Part shown: positions 16,818-26,291 of the stretch, in pieces
Numbering within the stretch: position 1 is the first letter of the stretch
How the letters are laid out: the number at the start of each line of letters is the position of its first letter
Source of the DNA: Micromonospora parva
GTDB lineage: Bacteria > Actinomycetota > Actinomycetes > Mycobacteriales > Micromonosporaceae
NCBI RefSeq assembly: GCF_000718515.1
Contig: NZ_JNZS01000020.1
Location: forward strand, 62,001 to 126,000
Reading direction: 5' to 3'
DNA length: 64,000 nucleotides
Notes under the pieces: generated by a model
Seen by the model: only the letters and a program-made list of their open reading frames with translations
Told to the model about the DNA's origin: nothing
The model's database searches: none
Position numbers and translations under genes: made by a program

Positions 16818-18395
16818 TCACTCGTTGGGTTCGCGCCCCAGCAGCCGGATCTCCTCGTTGTCCAGCGCGGACTGGAGTTCCTGCAACACCAGGTCGTCGA
16901 TTTCCCGGTTGTCGCGCAGTCGGGTGACCTCCCGCCTCTTGTGCGCGAGGACGCCGAGGCGCAGTTGCCGTTCCAGCCGGCGCTCATCGGCGATGGTCCC
17001 ACCGCCCTCGTTGAGGTCCTCCAGGTGCCGCTGGTACTCGGCCTCCAGCCGACGCACCGAATCACCCTGGACACCGATCTCCGCGGCGACCTGCGGGAGG
17101 GCGGCCAGGCCCGCCTCGGCGGCCCGCCGCCGGGCGTGCCGGGCCTCGTCGACGCGTCCCGGGTCGCCGCTGAGCCCGGCCCAGCGCACCACCAGCGGCA
17201 GGGTGGTGCCCTGCAGGAGCATGATCAGCACGATCACCAGCGCGGTGACGAAGATGATCAGGTCGCGTTCGACAACCGGCCGGCCATCCACAGTCATCGT
17301 CGGGACGGCCAGGGCGGCGGCGAGCGACACCGCACCCCGGAAACCGGCCCAGCCCCCGACGGTCCCCACCCGCCAGCCGGAGGGACCTCGACCGACGTCG
17401 TCCACCATCCGGCGGCGGCGCAGTCGCGCCGACTGCGCTGTGACATAGATGAAGAGCAGCCGGGTGGCCACGACGACCACCGTGACCACCAGCGCGATCA
17501 GCAGCGCCCGCTGCGGCGACGTGCTGGTGATGCCCCGCACCGCGCGGGGAATCTGCGTGCCGAGCAGGACGAACAGGCCACCGTTGATCAGGAAGGTGGA
17601 CAGGTCCCAGAACGCGAACGCCAGCACCCGGGACCGGGCGCGGATCACCCGCGGGCCGGCGTAGGACAGCACCAGGCCGGCGACCACCACCGCCAACACA
17701 CCGCTGGCATGCACCGAGTCGGCGAGCAGGAAGGCGCCGAACGGGGTCAGCACGCTGAGCGCGCCCTCGCGCAGCGGATCGTCGAGCCGTTTGCGGACCA
17801 GCACCACGGCGGCCCCCACCAGCAGACCGGCGACCACACCGCCGACGCTGGCGCCGACGAACTCCTCGCCGACGCCGAGCACGCCCGGCTCGGCGCTCTG
17901 GCTGAGCAGACCCACTGCCACCGCGAAGACCACCAGCGCGGTGCCGTCGTTGATCAGGCTCTCCGCGTGCAGGGTGGTGAGCAGCTTGCGGGGCAACCGC
18001 TTGGCCAGACCGGTGACCGCGGCGGCGTCGGTCGGCGCGAGGACCGCGCCGAGCACCCAGGCAGCGGCGGGGTTCACCCCGAACGCCTGCGCGGCGTACG
18101 ACACGGTGACCATGGTGAGCACCACCAGCACCACGGCGAGCATCCCGATCACCGGCAGGTTGGCGCGGATCTCGCGCAGGCTGATGGTGAGGCTCTCCCG
18201 GTACAGGATCGCCGGCAGGAAGATCAGCAGGACCAGATCCGGTTCCAGGGTGACCTCGGACAGCGGCGGCGTGAACCCGAGCAGCACGCCCAACGCGATG
18301 AGCAGGACCGGCGGGGCCACCCGGTACCGACCGCCGACGGTGGTACCGACGAGCACTGTGACACCGAGCACCACGATCAGGACGAGCGCCTCCAC
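16818..18395 (-). CDS. Na+/H+ antiporter (CPA1 family)
   Basis: A 525-residue cation/proton antiporter with 12 or so transmembrane helices (about residues 1-410) and a hydrophilic, helical C-terminal tail. Family motifs include PTDAAAVTGLAKRLP, the ion-binding INDGTALVVFAVAVG and GWAGFRGAVSLAAALAVP. It exports Na+ (or K+) in exchange for protons and supports pH and salt homeostasis. The GTG start at 18395 has a GAGGGGGT ribosome-binding site; the longer frame adds an Arg-rich stretch without a site. It is convergent with the amino-acid importer. Confidence 0.88.
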   Translation of the reverse strand: MEALVLIVVLGVTVLVGTTVGGRYRVAPPVLLIALGVLLGFTPPLSEVTLEPDLVLLIFLPAILYRESLTISLREIRANLPVIGMLAVVLVVLTMVTVSYAAQAFGVNPAAAWVLGAVLAPTDAAAVTGLAKRLPRKLLTTLHAESLINDGTALVVFAVAVGLLSQSAEPGVLGVGEEFVGASVGGVVAGLLVGAAVVLVRKRLDDPLREGALSVLTPFGAFLLADSVHASGVLAVVVAGLVLSYAGPRVIRARSRVLAFAFWDLSTFLINGGLFVLLGTQIPRAVRGITSTSPQRALLIALVVTVVVVATRLLFIYVTAQSARLRRRRMVDDVGRGPSGWRVGTVGGWAGFRGAVSLAAALAVPTMTVDGRPVVERDLIIFVTALVIVLIMLLQGTTLPLVVRWAGLSGDPGRVDEARHARRRAAEAGLAALPQVAAEIGVQGDSVRRLEAEYQRHLEDLNEGGGTIADERRLERQLRLGVLAHKRREVTRLRDNREIDDLVLQELQSALDNEEIRLLGREPNE

Positions 18396-18507
18396 GCCTA
18401 CCCCCTCGGACCATGGCCGACGGCGGACGCGCCGGTGGCTCCATCTGACCGCACCGGTCGGTGCGTTCCGGCGGAAACCGGCAAGTTGTGGTGGTCGCGG
18501 GTGCGGA

Positions 18508-21500
18508 TCAGGCCCCGGCACGGGCGCGGGCGGTCACCGCACCGGCCGTACGACGGTGTTCGGCCGCCTCCTCGTCCCGGCCCAGGGCGGCGGCCAGGTC
18601 GGCGAGGTGCCCGGCCACCGGTCCGACGGTGAGCACCCCGCTGCCCGCTGCCAACTCACCGGCGGCCGGCAGCAGTTCGGCGTGAACCCGGGTCATCGTG
18701 GCCCGGTCGCCGAGCACGCGCGCCGCCCGACCGACGAGGCAGAGCCGTACCTCCCGCAGCAGGTCGTGCGGTCCCTCGGGAAGGGCCCGCAGGGCGGCCG
18801 CGGCGGCGTCCCGTTCACCGGCGGCGAGCAGCAGCAGTGGTCGGACCCACGGTTCGTGCGGACCCCAGTCCAGGTCCGCCCCGTCGTCAGCGCCGGTGAT
18901 CAGCCGGTCCGCACCGCCGGGCCCGGTGGCCGGCCAGTCGGTGCCGATGGTGTCGGCAAGCCGCAGGCCGAGCAGTGCCAACGGGAGCAGGCCCCGGGTC
19001 AGCCCCGGCATGCCCTCGGCGCTCGTGCGGTCGGCTGCCGAGGCGTACGCCCGCGCTGCCGCCGCCGAGTCGCCGTCGAGCGCCAGCCGCAGTGCGGCGT
19101 ACCACCTGGTGAAGACGCCGACCAATGGCAGCTCGTACCGCTCGGCGAGATCGTCGGCGGCGCGCGCGTGGGTATCCGCGCCGGGCCGGTCGGCCAGCGC
19201 GCAGCTGGCCTGGACCAGGACGAGGTGACCGAGCACCTCGAAGGTCACCAGCTGGTGCCGGACGGCCAGGTCGACCAGGTCGACGCCGATCCGGGCCCGC
19301 GCGCCGGCCAGACCGACGCGGTGAAAGGAGTGCATGAAGCGGGCGTTGAGCGCGAAGGCCACCAGCCCCGGATCGCCGACGCTGCGGGCGATCGCCTCGG
19401 CCTCGTCGGCGGCACGGCGGCCACGATCGGTGGTGGTGCCGCGCAGTTCCAGCGCGAGGGTGCTCAGCAGCCGGCTGCGCTGCGCCGAGCGGACCGGGCC
19501 GAGCGCTGTCAGCGCGTGTTCGGCGGCCCGGACGATGTGCCCGGAGAGCACGTCGTCGTCGTTGCGCGTCCAACTGGCGGGCACGTCGAAGCCGGCCAGC
19601 GCCTCCTGGATCAGCTGGGGGTCGCCGGTGGACTCGGCGGCGGCGATCGCCTCGGCGCGCCGTCGCCGCGCGTCGGCCAACCGGCCCGTCACCGCCAGCG
19701 CCCGCCCCAGGCCGAGCAGCGCGGTCACCCGCCCGCCCGGCTCGACCCCACCGGCGCGGTCGTACGCGTCGATCGCCTGACCCCACAGCCGAGCCGCCTC
19801 ATGGGGGTTGCCGCCCCGTTCGGCCCGCTCGGCCGCCACCCGGGCGTACCTCGACGCCTCAGCGGCCGCGACCGGCCCACCGGCGCGCAGCAGGTGGTAC
19901 GCGAGGGCCGCCGGTTCGACGGGTTCCCGCTGTCGCAGCACCTCGGCGACGGCAGCGTGCCAGGCGCAGCGGCGCGACGCGGACAGGTCGGCGTAGAGCG
20001 TGTCGCGAACCAGGATGTGGGTGAAACGCAGCCGCCCGTCGGGCTCCCGCTCGCTGAGGAATCCGGCTGCCAGGGCGCGGTCCACGGCGTCCAGCACCGC
20101 CGCCGGGTCACCGGCCAGCACGCCCAGCACGTCCGGGTCGAGGTCCCGGCCGAGCACTGCCGCCTGGCGCAGCACGGTACGGGTCGGGGCGGGCAGCTGC
20201 GCCAACCGGTGCCGGATCACGTCGCGTACGCCGGGCGGCACGGCGGCCAGCCCCGACTCCCCGGCGGCCGCGTACAACTGGGCCAGTTCGCGGACGAAGA
20301 AGGGGTTACCGCCGCTGCGGTTGTGGATCGACCGGGCGGTGGCCTGGTCCAGTTCCGCACCGACGATGGCGCCGGCCAGCTCACCGGTCGCCGACGCGGG
20401 CAGGCCGGCGAGGTACTCCCGGACCGGCTCCAGCCCGGCGGCGCGGGCCAGGGTGGCGGTCAGCTCCGGGCTGATCTCGGTGGCCCGGTAGGTGCCGAGG
20501 ATCAGCACCGGCCCGCTGGCCGGTTGCGGGCCGGTGAGCAGCGCGGTCAACAGGTCCAGGGTGTCACCGTCGGCGCGGTGCAGATCATCGAGGACCAGGA
20601 GGACCGGCGCTCGGTCGGCGACCGCCGTGAGCAGCGACGCCACCGCGCGGTGCCGGCGGAACCGCACCGTGGCGGGGTCGGCCGGTTCCGTCGGGTCGTC
20701 TTCCGGGTCGGCGGTGACGACGGGGGCGTTCGGCCCGGCGAGCGCGTCGGTGATCTGGGTCCAGGGCCACGCCGGCGGGGCGCCCTCGTACTCCGGGCTG
20801 CGTCCCCACGCCGTGGTCCAGCCCTGGGCGGCGAGTTGCCGGGTCACCGCCTCGGCCAGCGCCGTCTTGCCGGCGCCCGGGTCGCCGCTGAGCAGGGCGA
20901 GTGTGGGCTGGTGGCCCCGGGACGCGGCGTCGGCGGCGCGCCGCAGCCGCTCCAGCTCGGCGTCGCGGCCGACGAACGGGCGCTGCCCGGCCGCGACGGG
21001 GCGAGCCGGCTCGCCGAGGCCGGGGGCGACCGGCCGGTCGACCGGTGGGGTGAGGTGCGGGGCCTGGGCCAGGATGTCGGCTTCCAGTTGTCGCAGCTCG
21101 GGCCCCGGGTCCACGCCCAGCTCGGTCACCAGGACGTGGCGGGCCTCCCGCAGCGCGGCCAGCGCGTCGCCCTGCCGGCCGGCGCGGTAGCGGGCCACGG
21201 CGAGCAGCCGCCAGGCGTCCTCGCGCAGCGGATAGCTGGCCAGGTGTGCCGGTAGGTCGGCGGCGGCCTCGTCCGGTCGGCCCACCGCCAGCAGCGCCTC
21301 CGCCCGCCGCTCGACGGCGAGCATCCGCAGCTCGTTCAGCCGGTTGATCTCCGCGACCGCCCAGGACTCGTTGGCGCAGTCGGCGTACGCGGGCCCGCGC
21401 CAGAGGTCGAGCGCCGCATCCAGCGCGGCCACGGCCGGTGTGGGACGGCCGGCCGCCAGCAGGTCCGCCGCCTCGCCGACGGCGGCCTCGAATCGTCCGG

Positions 21501-21837
21501 CGTCCACCGCGTCCGGGGCGACCTTCAGCACGTACCCGGGTGGTTCGGTGACCAGGATCCGGGGCGGCTGCCGGGGTGGTCGATCGGGCTCCAGGGCCCG
21601 GCGCAGGTCGGCGACGAACGTCCGGATGGCGCCCACCGCGCCGTCCGGTGCGACCTCCCACAGGTCGTCGACGAGGCGCTCCACCGGCACCACCCGGCCG
21701 TGGGCGATCAACAGCCGGCCCAGCACCAGGCGCTGCCGGTGGCCCCGCAACGGGACCGGGCCGTGCTCGGTCGCGGCGATCACCGGCCCGAGTACGCCGA
21801 AGGTCACCGCGACGGGCGCCGTCAGCTGCCTGGTCAT
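18508..21837 (-). CDS. SARP/BTAD transcriptional regulator with AAA ATPase domain
   Basis: A 1109-residue AfsR-like regulator. The N-terminal winged-helix DNA-binding domain occupies about 10-105 (VTFGVLGPV ... GYVLKV) and the BTAD domain about 112-255, ending ELGVDPGPELRQLE. An AAA/STAND ATPase follows, with Walker A GDPGAGKT at 318-325 and Walker B VLLVLDDLHRAD. The C-terminal half is helical and TPR-like and binds unknown partners. The ATG at 21837 is preceded six bases upstream by a -10-like TACTGT and no ribosome-binding site, suggesting a leaderless message. It is divergent from the hydrolase at 21976. No biosynthetic megasynthase is nearby, so the regulon is not evident. Confidence 0.85.
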   Translation of the reverse strand: MTRQLTAPVAVTFGVLGPVIAATEHGPVPLRGHRQRLVLGRLLIAHGRVVPVERLVDDLWEVAPDGAVGAIRTFVADLRRALEPDRPPRQPPRILVTEPPGYVLKVAPDAVDAGRFEAAVGEAADLLAAGRPTPAVAALDAALDLWRGPAYADCANESWAVAEINRLNELRMLAVERRAEALLAVGRPDEAAADLPAHLASYPLREDAWRLLAVARYRAGRQGDALAALREARHVLVTELGVDPGPELRQLEADILAQAPHLTPPVDRPVAPGLGEPARPVAAGQRPFVGRDAELERLRRAADAASRGHQPTLALLSGDPGAGKTALAEAVTRQLAAQGWTTAWGRSPEYEGAPPAWPWTQITDALAGPNAPVVTADPEDDPTEPADPATVRFRRHRAVASLLTAVADRAPVLLVLDDLHRADGDTLDLLTALLTGPQPASGPVLILGTYRATEISPELTATLARAAGLEPVREYLAGLPASATGELAGAIVGAELDQATARSIHNRSGGNPFFVRELAQLYAAAGESGLAAVPPGVRDVIRHRLAQLPAPTRTVLRQAAVLGRDLDPDVLGVLAGDPAAVLDAVDRALAAGFLSEREPDGRLRFTHILVRDTLYADLSASRRCAWHAAVAEVLRQREPVEPAALAYHLLRAGGPVAAAEASRYARVAAERAERGGNPHEAARLWGQAIDAYDRAGGVEPGGRVTALLGLGRALAVTGRLADARRRRAEAIAAAESTGDPQLIQEALAGFDVPASWTRNDDDVLSGHIVRAAEHALTALGPVRSAQRSRLLSTLALELRGTTTDRGRRAADEAEAIARSVGDPGLVAFALNARFMHSFHRVGLAGARARIGVDLVDLAVRHQLVTFEVLGHLVLVQASCALADRPGADTHARAADDLAERYELPLVGVFTRWYAALRLALDGDSAAAARAYASAADRTSAEGMPGLTRGLLPLALLGLRLADTIGTDWPATGPGGADRLITGADDGADLDWGPHEPWVRPLLLLAAGERDAAAAALRALPEGPHDLLREVRLCLVGRAARVLGDRATMTRVHAELLPAAGELAAGSGVLTVGPVAGHLADLAAALGRDEEAAEHRRTAGAVTARARAGA

Positions 21838-21843
21838 GGCACC

Positions 21844-21849
21844 ACAGTA
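21844..21849 (-). promoter_or_regulatory. -10 hexamer of a leaderless promoter
   Basis: TACTGT on the minus strand lies six bases before the ATG at 21837. No Shine-Dalgarno sequence is present. Confidence 0.5.
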
Positions 21850-21975
21850 GGCGGGCGGCCCGGCCGGCACTGATCGGACGCTGACCGGCTGCTGATCACC
21901 GGCGGGCAGGCTCGACGAGGTACGACGGCGACGGGCCACCGCCCCCGCCGGCACTGCTCACCAGGAAGATTTCCC

Positions 21976-22854
21976 GTGGACCCCAGGATCAACGGATTCG
22001 ACTACCGCCGCGTCACCGTCGCCGACGGGGTGACGCTCAACGCCGCCGTGGGCGGCTCCGGGCCGGCGGTCGTGCTGTTGCACGGCTTTCCGCAGACCCA
22101 CCTCATGTGGCGGCACGTCGCGGCCGACCTGGCCGCCGACCACACTGTCATCTGCCCCGACCTGCGCGGCTACGGCGACAGCGACAAGCCGCTCGACACC
22201 GACGGCACCGGGTACGCCAAGCGCACCATGGCCGCCGACATCGTGGCGCTGGCCGGCGCGCTCGGTCACGACCGGTTCGCGTTGGCCGGGCACGACCGGG
22301 GTGCCCTGGTCGCGTTCCGGGCCGGCCTCGACCACCCGGCGGCTGTCAGCCAGCTGGCCCTGCTCGACGTGCTACCCACCCTGGACATGTGGGACGTGCT
22401 GCACGGCACCAGCGCCGGTGTCGCGTTCCACCTGTACCTGATGGCGCAGCCGCCCGGCCTGCCCGAGAAGCTGATCGCCGGCAGCCCGGACGCCTTCTTC
22501 GGTCACTTCCTGGACATCTGGACCCGTGACCCGGAGGCCCTTCCGGCGCACGTGCGGGCCGCGTACCTGCGGGCGTCCCGCGAGGCGGTCCCCTCGATCG
22601 TCGCCGACTACCGGGCGTCGGCCGGGATCGACGTGGCGCACGACTCCGCTGACCGGGCGGCCGGCAACCAGCTGCGGATGCCGGTGACGGTGCTCCAGCA
22701 GGACTGGGGCGCGGCGCTGGGCTACGACGCGGCGGCGGTGTGGCGGGCCTGGGCGCCGGACCTGGAGCACCAGACGGTCAGCTGCGGACACTTCATGGCG
22801 GAGGAGGCCCCGGCCGAGGTGCTCCGGGCGGTGCGCGCCCTGCTTGCGCGTTGA
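21976..22854 (+). CDS. Alpha/beta hydrolase, haloacetate dehalogenase-like
   Basis: A 292-residue alpha/beta hydrolase. The nucleophile is Asp107 in GHDRGALVAFR, not Ser, with the HGFPQ oxyanion turn near residue 36 and the catalytic His at about 272 (VSCGHFMAEEAP). Asp nucleophile plus the adjacent Arg is the pattern of fluoroacetate/haloacetate dehalogenases and epoxide hydrolases; the DRG motif and PDLRGYGDSDKP favour the former. The GTG start has AGGAAG upstream. The substrate is not proven and many such enzymes hydrolyse other compounds. Confidence 0.82.
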   Translation: MDPRINGFDYRRVTVADGVTLNAAVGGSGPAVVLLHGFPQTHLMWRHVAADLAADHTVICPDLRGYGDSDKPLDTDGTGYAKRTMAADIVALAGALGHDRFALAGHDRGALVAFRAGLDHPAAVSQLALLDVLPTLDMWDVLHGTSAGVAFHLYLMAQPPGLPEKLIAGSPDAFFGHFLDIWTRDPEALPAHVRAAYLRASREAVPSIVADYRASAGIDVAHDSADRAAGNQLRMPVTVLQQDWGAALGYDAAAVWRAWAPDLEHQTVSCGHFMAEEAPAEVLRAVRALLAR

Positions 22855-23223
22855 CCGATCGGCGACCCAGTCACCCCACTGTCACCCTCGGTAAGATATC
22901 CGACACCGACCGTCGGCGAGGTGGTGGAACGACCGGGTCGCCGCCTGCCGCGCACATGCCGTCCAGAGGCCTCTGAAATGCGCCCTGACCTGCGGTAATA
23001 CGACGTTACGCCAGGTGGACGACAACCGGTCATCGGTGCTACACAGGCAGATAACGGCAGCCAACGACGTCTGGTCGCTCCGTACTTCTCGCCCAACGAC
23101 CGTCAGCAGGCAACGCACCACTGGGGGCCTCGCCGCACGGATCGCCGCTCGACAGCGCGACCCACCCAACGGCACTGGTCCGCCGGCCACTGCCGGACGT
23201 CGGTCCTGGACCAAGGAGTTGCC
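22855..23223. other. Intergenic region with palindromes
   Basis: No gene is supported in these 369 bases, which are less GC-rich than their surroundings. A perfect 12-base palindrome CAGAGGCCTCTG lies at 22964-22975, and an imperfect one reading GGTAATACGACGTTACGCC lies about 20 bases further on. A -10-like TAAGAT occurs near 22892. These may be regulatory sites for the following two-gene unit. Confidence 0.4.
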
Positions 23224-23673
23224 GTGGGAAACCTCCGTATCCGATCCCGCCACCAGCCGTACGAGATCGCTGTCCTGGCCGCGGCGCCGCTGTGCGGCGT
23301 GCTGATGCTGACCCTCAACGTCCGTCCGACATCAGTTCAGACGTCCATGCCGGCACCGATCCAGGTCGCCTGGGAACTGGGGCTGATCGCGGTGGGCGTG
23401 GGTGGGCTACTGGGCATCGTGTGGCCCGGCCGGCTCTCCACCGGGCTCGGCCTCGAACTCGCGTCGGTGCTGGTGCTCGGCACGATCACCGGCATGTACG
23501 CGGTTGCCGTACTGGTGATGTCCGGCCGGAACTCCCTCGTCGCGATCTCGTTCGTGATGGCGGTGACTGTGGGATCGCTCTGGCGGGCCGCACAGATCGC
23601 CATCGACCTGCGTCGCCTGGCCCGCGCCTGCGAACTCGTCACCTACGAACAGTTGCGGACAGGTGTCACGTGA
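23224..23673 (+). CDS. Hypothetical membrane protein
   Basis: A 149-residue protein with four hydrophobic segments: YEIAVLAAAPLCGVLMLTL, LGLIAVGVGGLLGIVW, ELASVLVLGTITGMYAVAVL and LVAISFVMAVTVGSL. A short cytoplasmic helix (AQIAIDLRRLARACELVTYEQL) ends it. The GTG start has a GGAG ribosome-binding site. The stop overlaps the GTG of the next gene (GTGA), so the two are co-translated. No family is recognised; such pairs occur in prophage-derived and small accessory modules. Confidence 0.65.
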   Translation: MGNLRIRSRHQPYEIAVLAAAPLCGVLMLTLNVRPTSVQTSMPAPIQVAWELGLIAVGVGGLLGIVWPGRLSTGLGLELASVLVLGTITGMYAVAVLVMSGRNSLVAISFVMAVTVGSLWRAAQIAIDLRRLARACELVTYEQLRTGVT

Positions 23674-24068
23674 ACAGCTCACCCCCACCGGCGGCACCGC
23701 ACTGGGTGCAGGTGGCGCTCAGCGTGCTCGGCATCCTCGGCGGCGGCACCGGCCTGGCCGCGATCGCCGCCGTTGTGGTGCAGCGGGGCAAGTTCAAGGC
23801 CGATGCCGCCGACACCCTCACCGAGGCCGCCCTCACCCTCGTGCAGCCGTTGCAGACCCGGATCACCCAGTTGGAGGGCGAGGCGCTCAGCGCCCGGTCC
23901 GAGCTGGGCACGCTCCGCGAGCAGGTCAACCAGTTGCAGTTCGTGGTCCGGGTGCTCACCCGGACGCTGGACCGCTGGCGTGCCGCCATTCGTGCCCCGG
24001 ACGCCACGCTGCGGAAGGTCCGCGCGACGGTGGCGGAGTCCGACCGGATCCCCGAGATGGACCGTTGA
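23670..24068 (+). CDS. Membrane-anchored coiled-coil protein
   Basis: A 132-residue protein with a short Pro-rich N-terminus, one hydrophobic helix (about 12-35, SVLGILGGGTGLAAIAAVVV) and a heptad-patterned coiled coil (about 60-105, TRITQLEGEALSARSEL onward). The arrangement is that of a single-pass protein that oligomerises on one face of the membrane. It is coupled to the preceding membrane protein by a four-base overlap, so the two probably form one complex. The function is unknown. Confidence 0.65.
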   Translation: MNSSPPPAAPHWVQVALSVLGILGGGTGLAAIAAVVVQRGKFKADAADTLTEAALTLVQPLQTRITQLEGEALSARSELGTLREQVNQLQFVVRVLTRTLDRWRAAIRAPDATLRKVRATVAESDRIPEMDR

Positions 24069-24125
24069 CGCCGACGCGGCCCAGCGCCGCCCTCGCGCCC
24101 GGCGCAGCTCAGCGCCGTCGGCGTC
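24067..24125. terminator. Compound bidirectional terminator
   Basis: Outer arms GACGCCGAC (24067-24075) and GTCGGCGTC (24117-24125) enclose an inner CGGCGC/GCGCCG hairpin (24100-24105 with 24112-24117). It separates convergent genes. Confidence 0.5.
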
Positions 24126-24134
24126 CGGCGCAGC

Positions 24135-26291
24135 TCAGCCCGCGGCTCGCAGGCGTGCGATGAGGTCGTTCACCGCGGCCCGGAAGTCGGGGTCGGTTTC
24201 CCCCGGATGATGCCCCCGTAGCACTGGCGCAGACCGCTCCCCCGGTGCCGGCAGCAGGTCCGTCGGGTCCCGCAACCGCCGGTCGACGTGACTCGCCGGA
24301 TCGGCCGGGTCCGCAGGCGGATCGCCGGGCCGGTGTGCGGCGAAGACCCACCCGCCGACCGGGTCGGTGTCCCGCCAGAGGTTGAGCCACCGCCAGCCGA
24401 CCCGCTCCCCCACCTCACGAAGCATCTCCTCGTTGAAGTAGGCCGGAAAGAGCCGGGCGTACAGGCGGTCCAGCGGTGACCCGTAGGTGAGCAGGGCGAC
24501 CCGTTGACCTACCTGCGGGGGCAGCCGCAGCACCGCGAGCGCGAGCAGCGCGGACCCGTGGCTGTGCCCACAGAGCAGCACCCCGACGTGACGCTCGGCG
24601 AGCTGGCTGATCCGGTCGGCCAACTCCGGCACCGCGCGGTCGGCGTAGCTCGGCGGCGCGAACGGGTGCGCGGCCCGGGGCCAGAAGGTGCCCAGGTCCC
24701 ACAGGATGCCGACGTGCCGACGGAACCAGTTGGTCCGAAAGGCGAACACACCGCCGGCCAACAGCGTGAACGCCAACGCGGCGATGAGGTAGCTGCTCCC
24801 GTTGAGCCCCATCTCGATCACTCCGGCCGGCAGCCCGAGAAACCGCCGCGCCAACTCCTCCGGATCACGCCCGGTGCCCCCCACCAGACTCGTGGTCAGG
24901 CCGATCACCCCGAGCGCCGCGTACGTGACGGCCAGCAGACCCCACCACTCGGTGAACCGGGCCCGGGCGACGGTCTTCGTCGTCAACCGCAGCCGACCGA
25001 CCGCCTCCGGCGCTACGTCCGGGAAGTCGCGGGCGGTGATGGCCGCCGCCGCCCGCAGCCGACGCCGCCGGGACACGACTGTCATCACGGCACACAGCAG
25101 CGCCGCCGCGACGAAGTGCAGGAAGAAGGCCAGCAGCGTCCAGCGGTACGGCAACGGTGGCCCCCCGTCACCGCGGTAGCCGCCGAGCAACTCCCCGCTC
25201 TGGTAGACGAGGTCGGCGGAGAGCCCACCGGCCAGGCCGACCGCGATGGTGGCGAGGACGGCCGCCCCCAGACCGGCGGGCAGCGCGGACCGGCCGCCCA
25301 CCCGACCGTGGTGCCCCAGCACCACCGCGCTGAGCAGCACCAGCAGGGCCATCTGGCCGAGCAGTGCCCCACCCGCGATTCCGCCGTAGCCGGGCAGCCC
25401 GGTCGCCGGCGCCCAACCCCGCGGGTCCGCCGCCACGACGGCCAGGGTCGCCGCGCACAGGCCGGCCGCCGTGCGGGCGGTCCAGCTGGCCGTTCGCATG
25501 GTCGCCGGCCGGTCGATCACTCCCGGAGCGGCGAGCAGCCCGACGCAGGCCAGCAGCACCGCCGCGTTGAGCGCCAGCAGCAGCGTCGTCCCGAACGTCG
25601 CGCCGCCGACGCGGCGGGCCGTGAGCAGCACGAGGTCGAGTACGGCGAGCGCGGCGGCGACATGGATCGCGCGCAGCCGGCGCACCAGCGGCTCCATCGC
25701 CCACAGTGGATGATCGGTCGGGCCGGACCAGCGGGTACCCAGTAGGCGCAGGAGCACCACCGCCGCGATCGGCAGGAGCGCCAACACGGCCAGCCGCTCC
25801 CCGACGTGCCGGCCGTCGAGTCCGGCCATCGTGTCGAAGGGCGGGCGGCACCGGGCCGCGCCGAGACAGCGCCAGGCGATCAGGTCGAGGGCGACCCCGG
25901 CGACGGACACCACGTACAACACGGTGAGGTTGAGCGCGAGGAGCCGACACAGCACGTCGACCCCGGCCGCGCGGTGGCGGCCCGTGGGTCGCATCCACAC
26001 CGCCACGTTGCCGAGCATGAACGGCAGCAGGAAGACCATGGCGAGGGTCCGGCCGACGGTGCCGGAGGGCAGGTCACCCCAGCGGTACGCCTCCAGCGTC
26101 ACCCCGCCCGGTTCGGCGTCGTCCGATCGGGCGTCGCGGTGGAAGCCCCCGCTGTCGTCGCCGGCGACCTGCCGGACCTGCGGCCGGTCGAGGATGACAG
26201 TGGGGTCGCCCCCGGACACGCCGTGCACCCGCAACTCCACCACGTCGGGTCGTCGCGGCTGGTCGCCGTGCTGTCGTCCCTGCTCGGTCAT
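24135..26291 (-). CDS. Large membrane protein with C-terminal lipase-like domain
   Basis: A 718-residue protein. The N-terminus carries VVELRVHGVSGGDP. About ten transmembrane segments follow (roughly 90-510), and then a soluble C-terminal domain with an alpha/beta-hydrolase elbow GHSHGSALLALAVL (Ser577). The following TYGSPLDRLYARLFP strand, an Asp in WRDTDPVGGW near 643 and His694 in GHHPGETDPDF make a credible catalytic triad. It looks like a membrane-tethered lipase or esterase of unknown substrate. Its ATG overlaps the stop of the small upstream gene (ATGA). Confidence 0.72.
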   Translation of the reverse strand: MTEQGRQHGDQPRRPDVVELRVHGVSGGDPTVILDRPQVRQVAGDDSGGFHRDARSDDAEPGGVTLEAYRWGDLPSGTVGRTLAMVFLLPFMLGNVAVWMRPTGRHRAAGVDVLCRLLALNLTVLYVVSVAGVALDLIAWRCLGAARCRPPFDTMAGLDGRHVGERLAVLALLPIAAVVLLRLLGTRWSGPTDHPLWAMEPLVRRLRAIHVAAALAVLDLVLLTARRVGGATFGTTLLLALNAAVLLACVGLLAAPGVIDRPATMRTASWTARTAAGLCAATLAVVAADPRGWAPATGLPGYGGIAGGALLGQMALLVLLSAVVLGHHGRVGGRSALPAGLGAAVLATIAVGLAGGLSADLVYQSGELLGGYRGDGGPPLPYRWTLLAFFLHFVAAALLCAVMTVVSRRRRLRAAAAITARDFPDVAPEAVGRLRLTTKTVARARFTEWWGLLAVTYAALGVIGLTTSLVGGTGRDPEELARRFLGLPAGVIEMGLNGSSYLIAALAFTLLAGGVFAFRTNWFRRHVGILWDLGTFWPRAAHPFAPPSYADRAVPELADRISQLAERHVGVLLCGHSHGSALLALAVLRLPPQVGQRVALLTYGSPLDRLYARLFPAYFNEEMLREVGERVGWRWLNLWRDTDPVGGWVFAAHRPGDPPADPADPASHVDRRLRDPTDLLPAPGERSAPVLRGHHPGETDPDFRAAVNDLIARLRAAG

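Noticed and set aside
17791..21255. Very long plus-strand frame (1154 residues) opposite the SARP regulator
   Set aside because: It is antisense to a gene with clear domains and has Arg/Gly/Pro-rich translation without family motifs; long antisense frames are expected at this GC content.
18508..22854. Secondary-metabolite gene cluster
   Set aside because: Two SARP-type regulators and several oxidoreductases are present in the window, but no PKS, NRPS, terpene synthase or RiPP genes.
23224..24068. Prophage holin or tail module
   Set aside because: The pair resembles small phage membrane proteins in size only; no capsid, terminase, integrase or lysin gene is adjacent.
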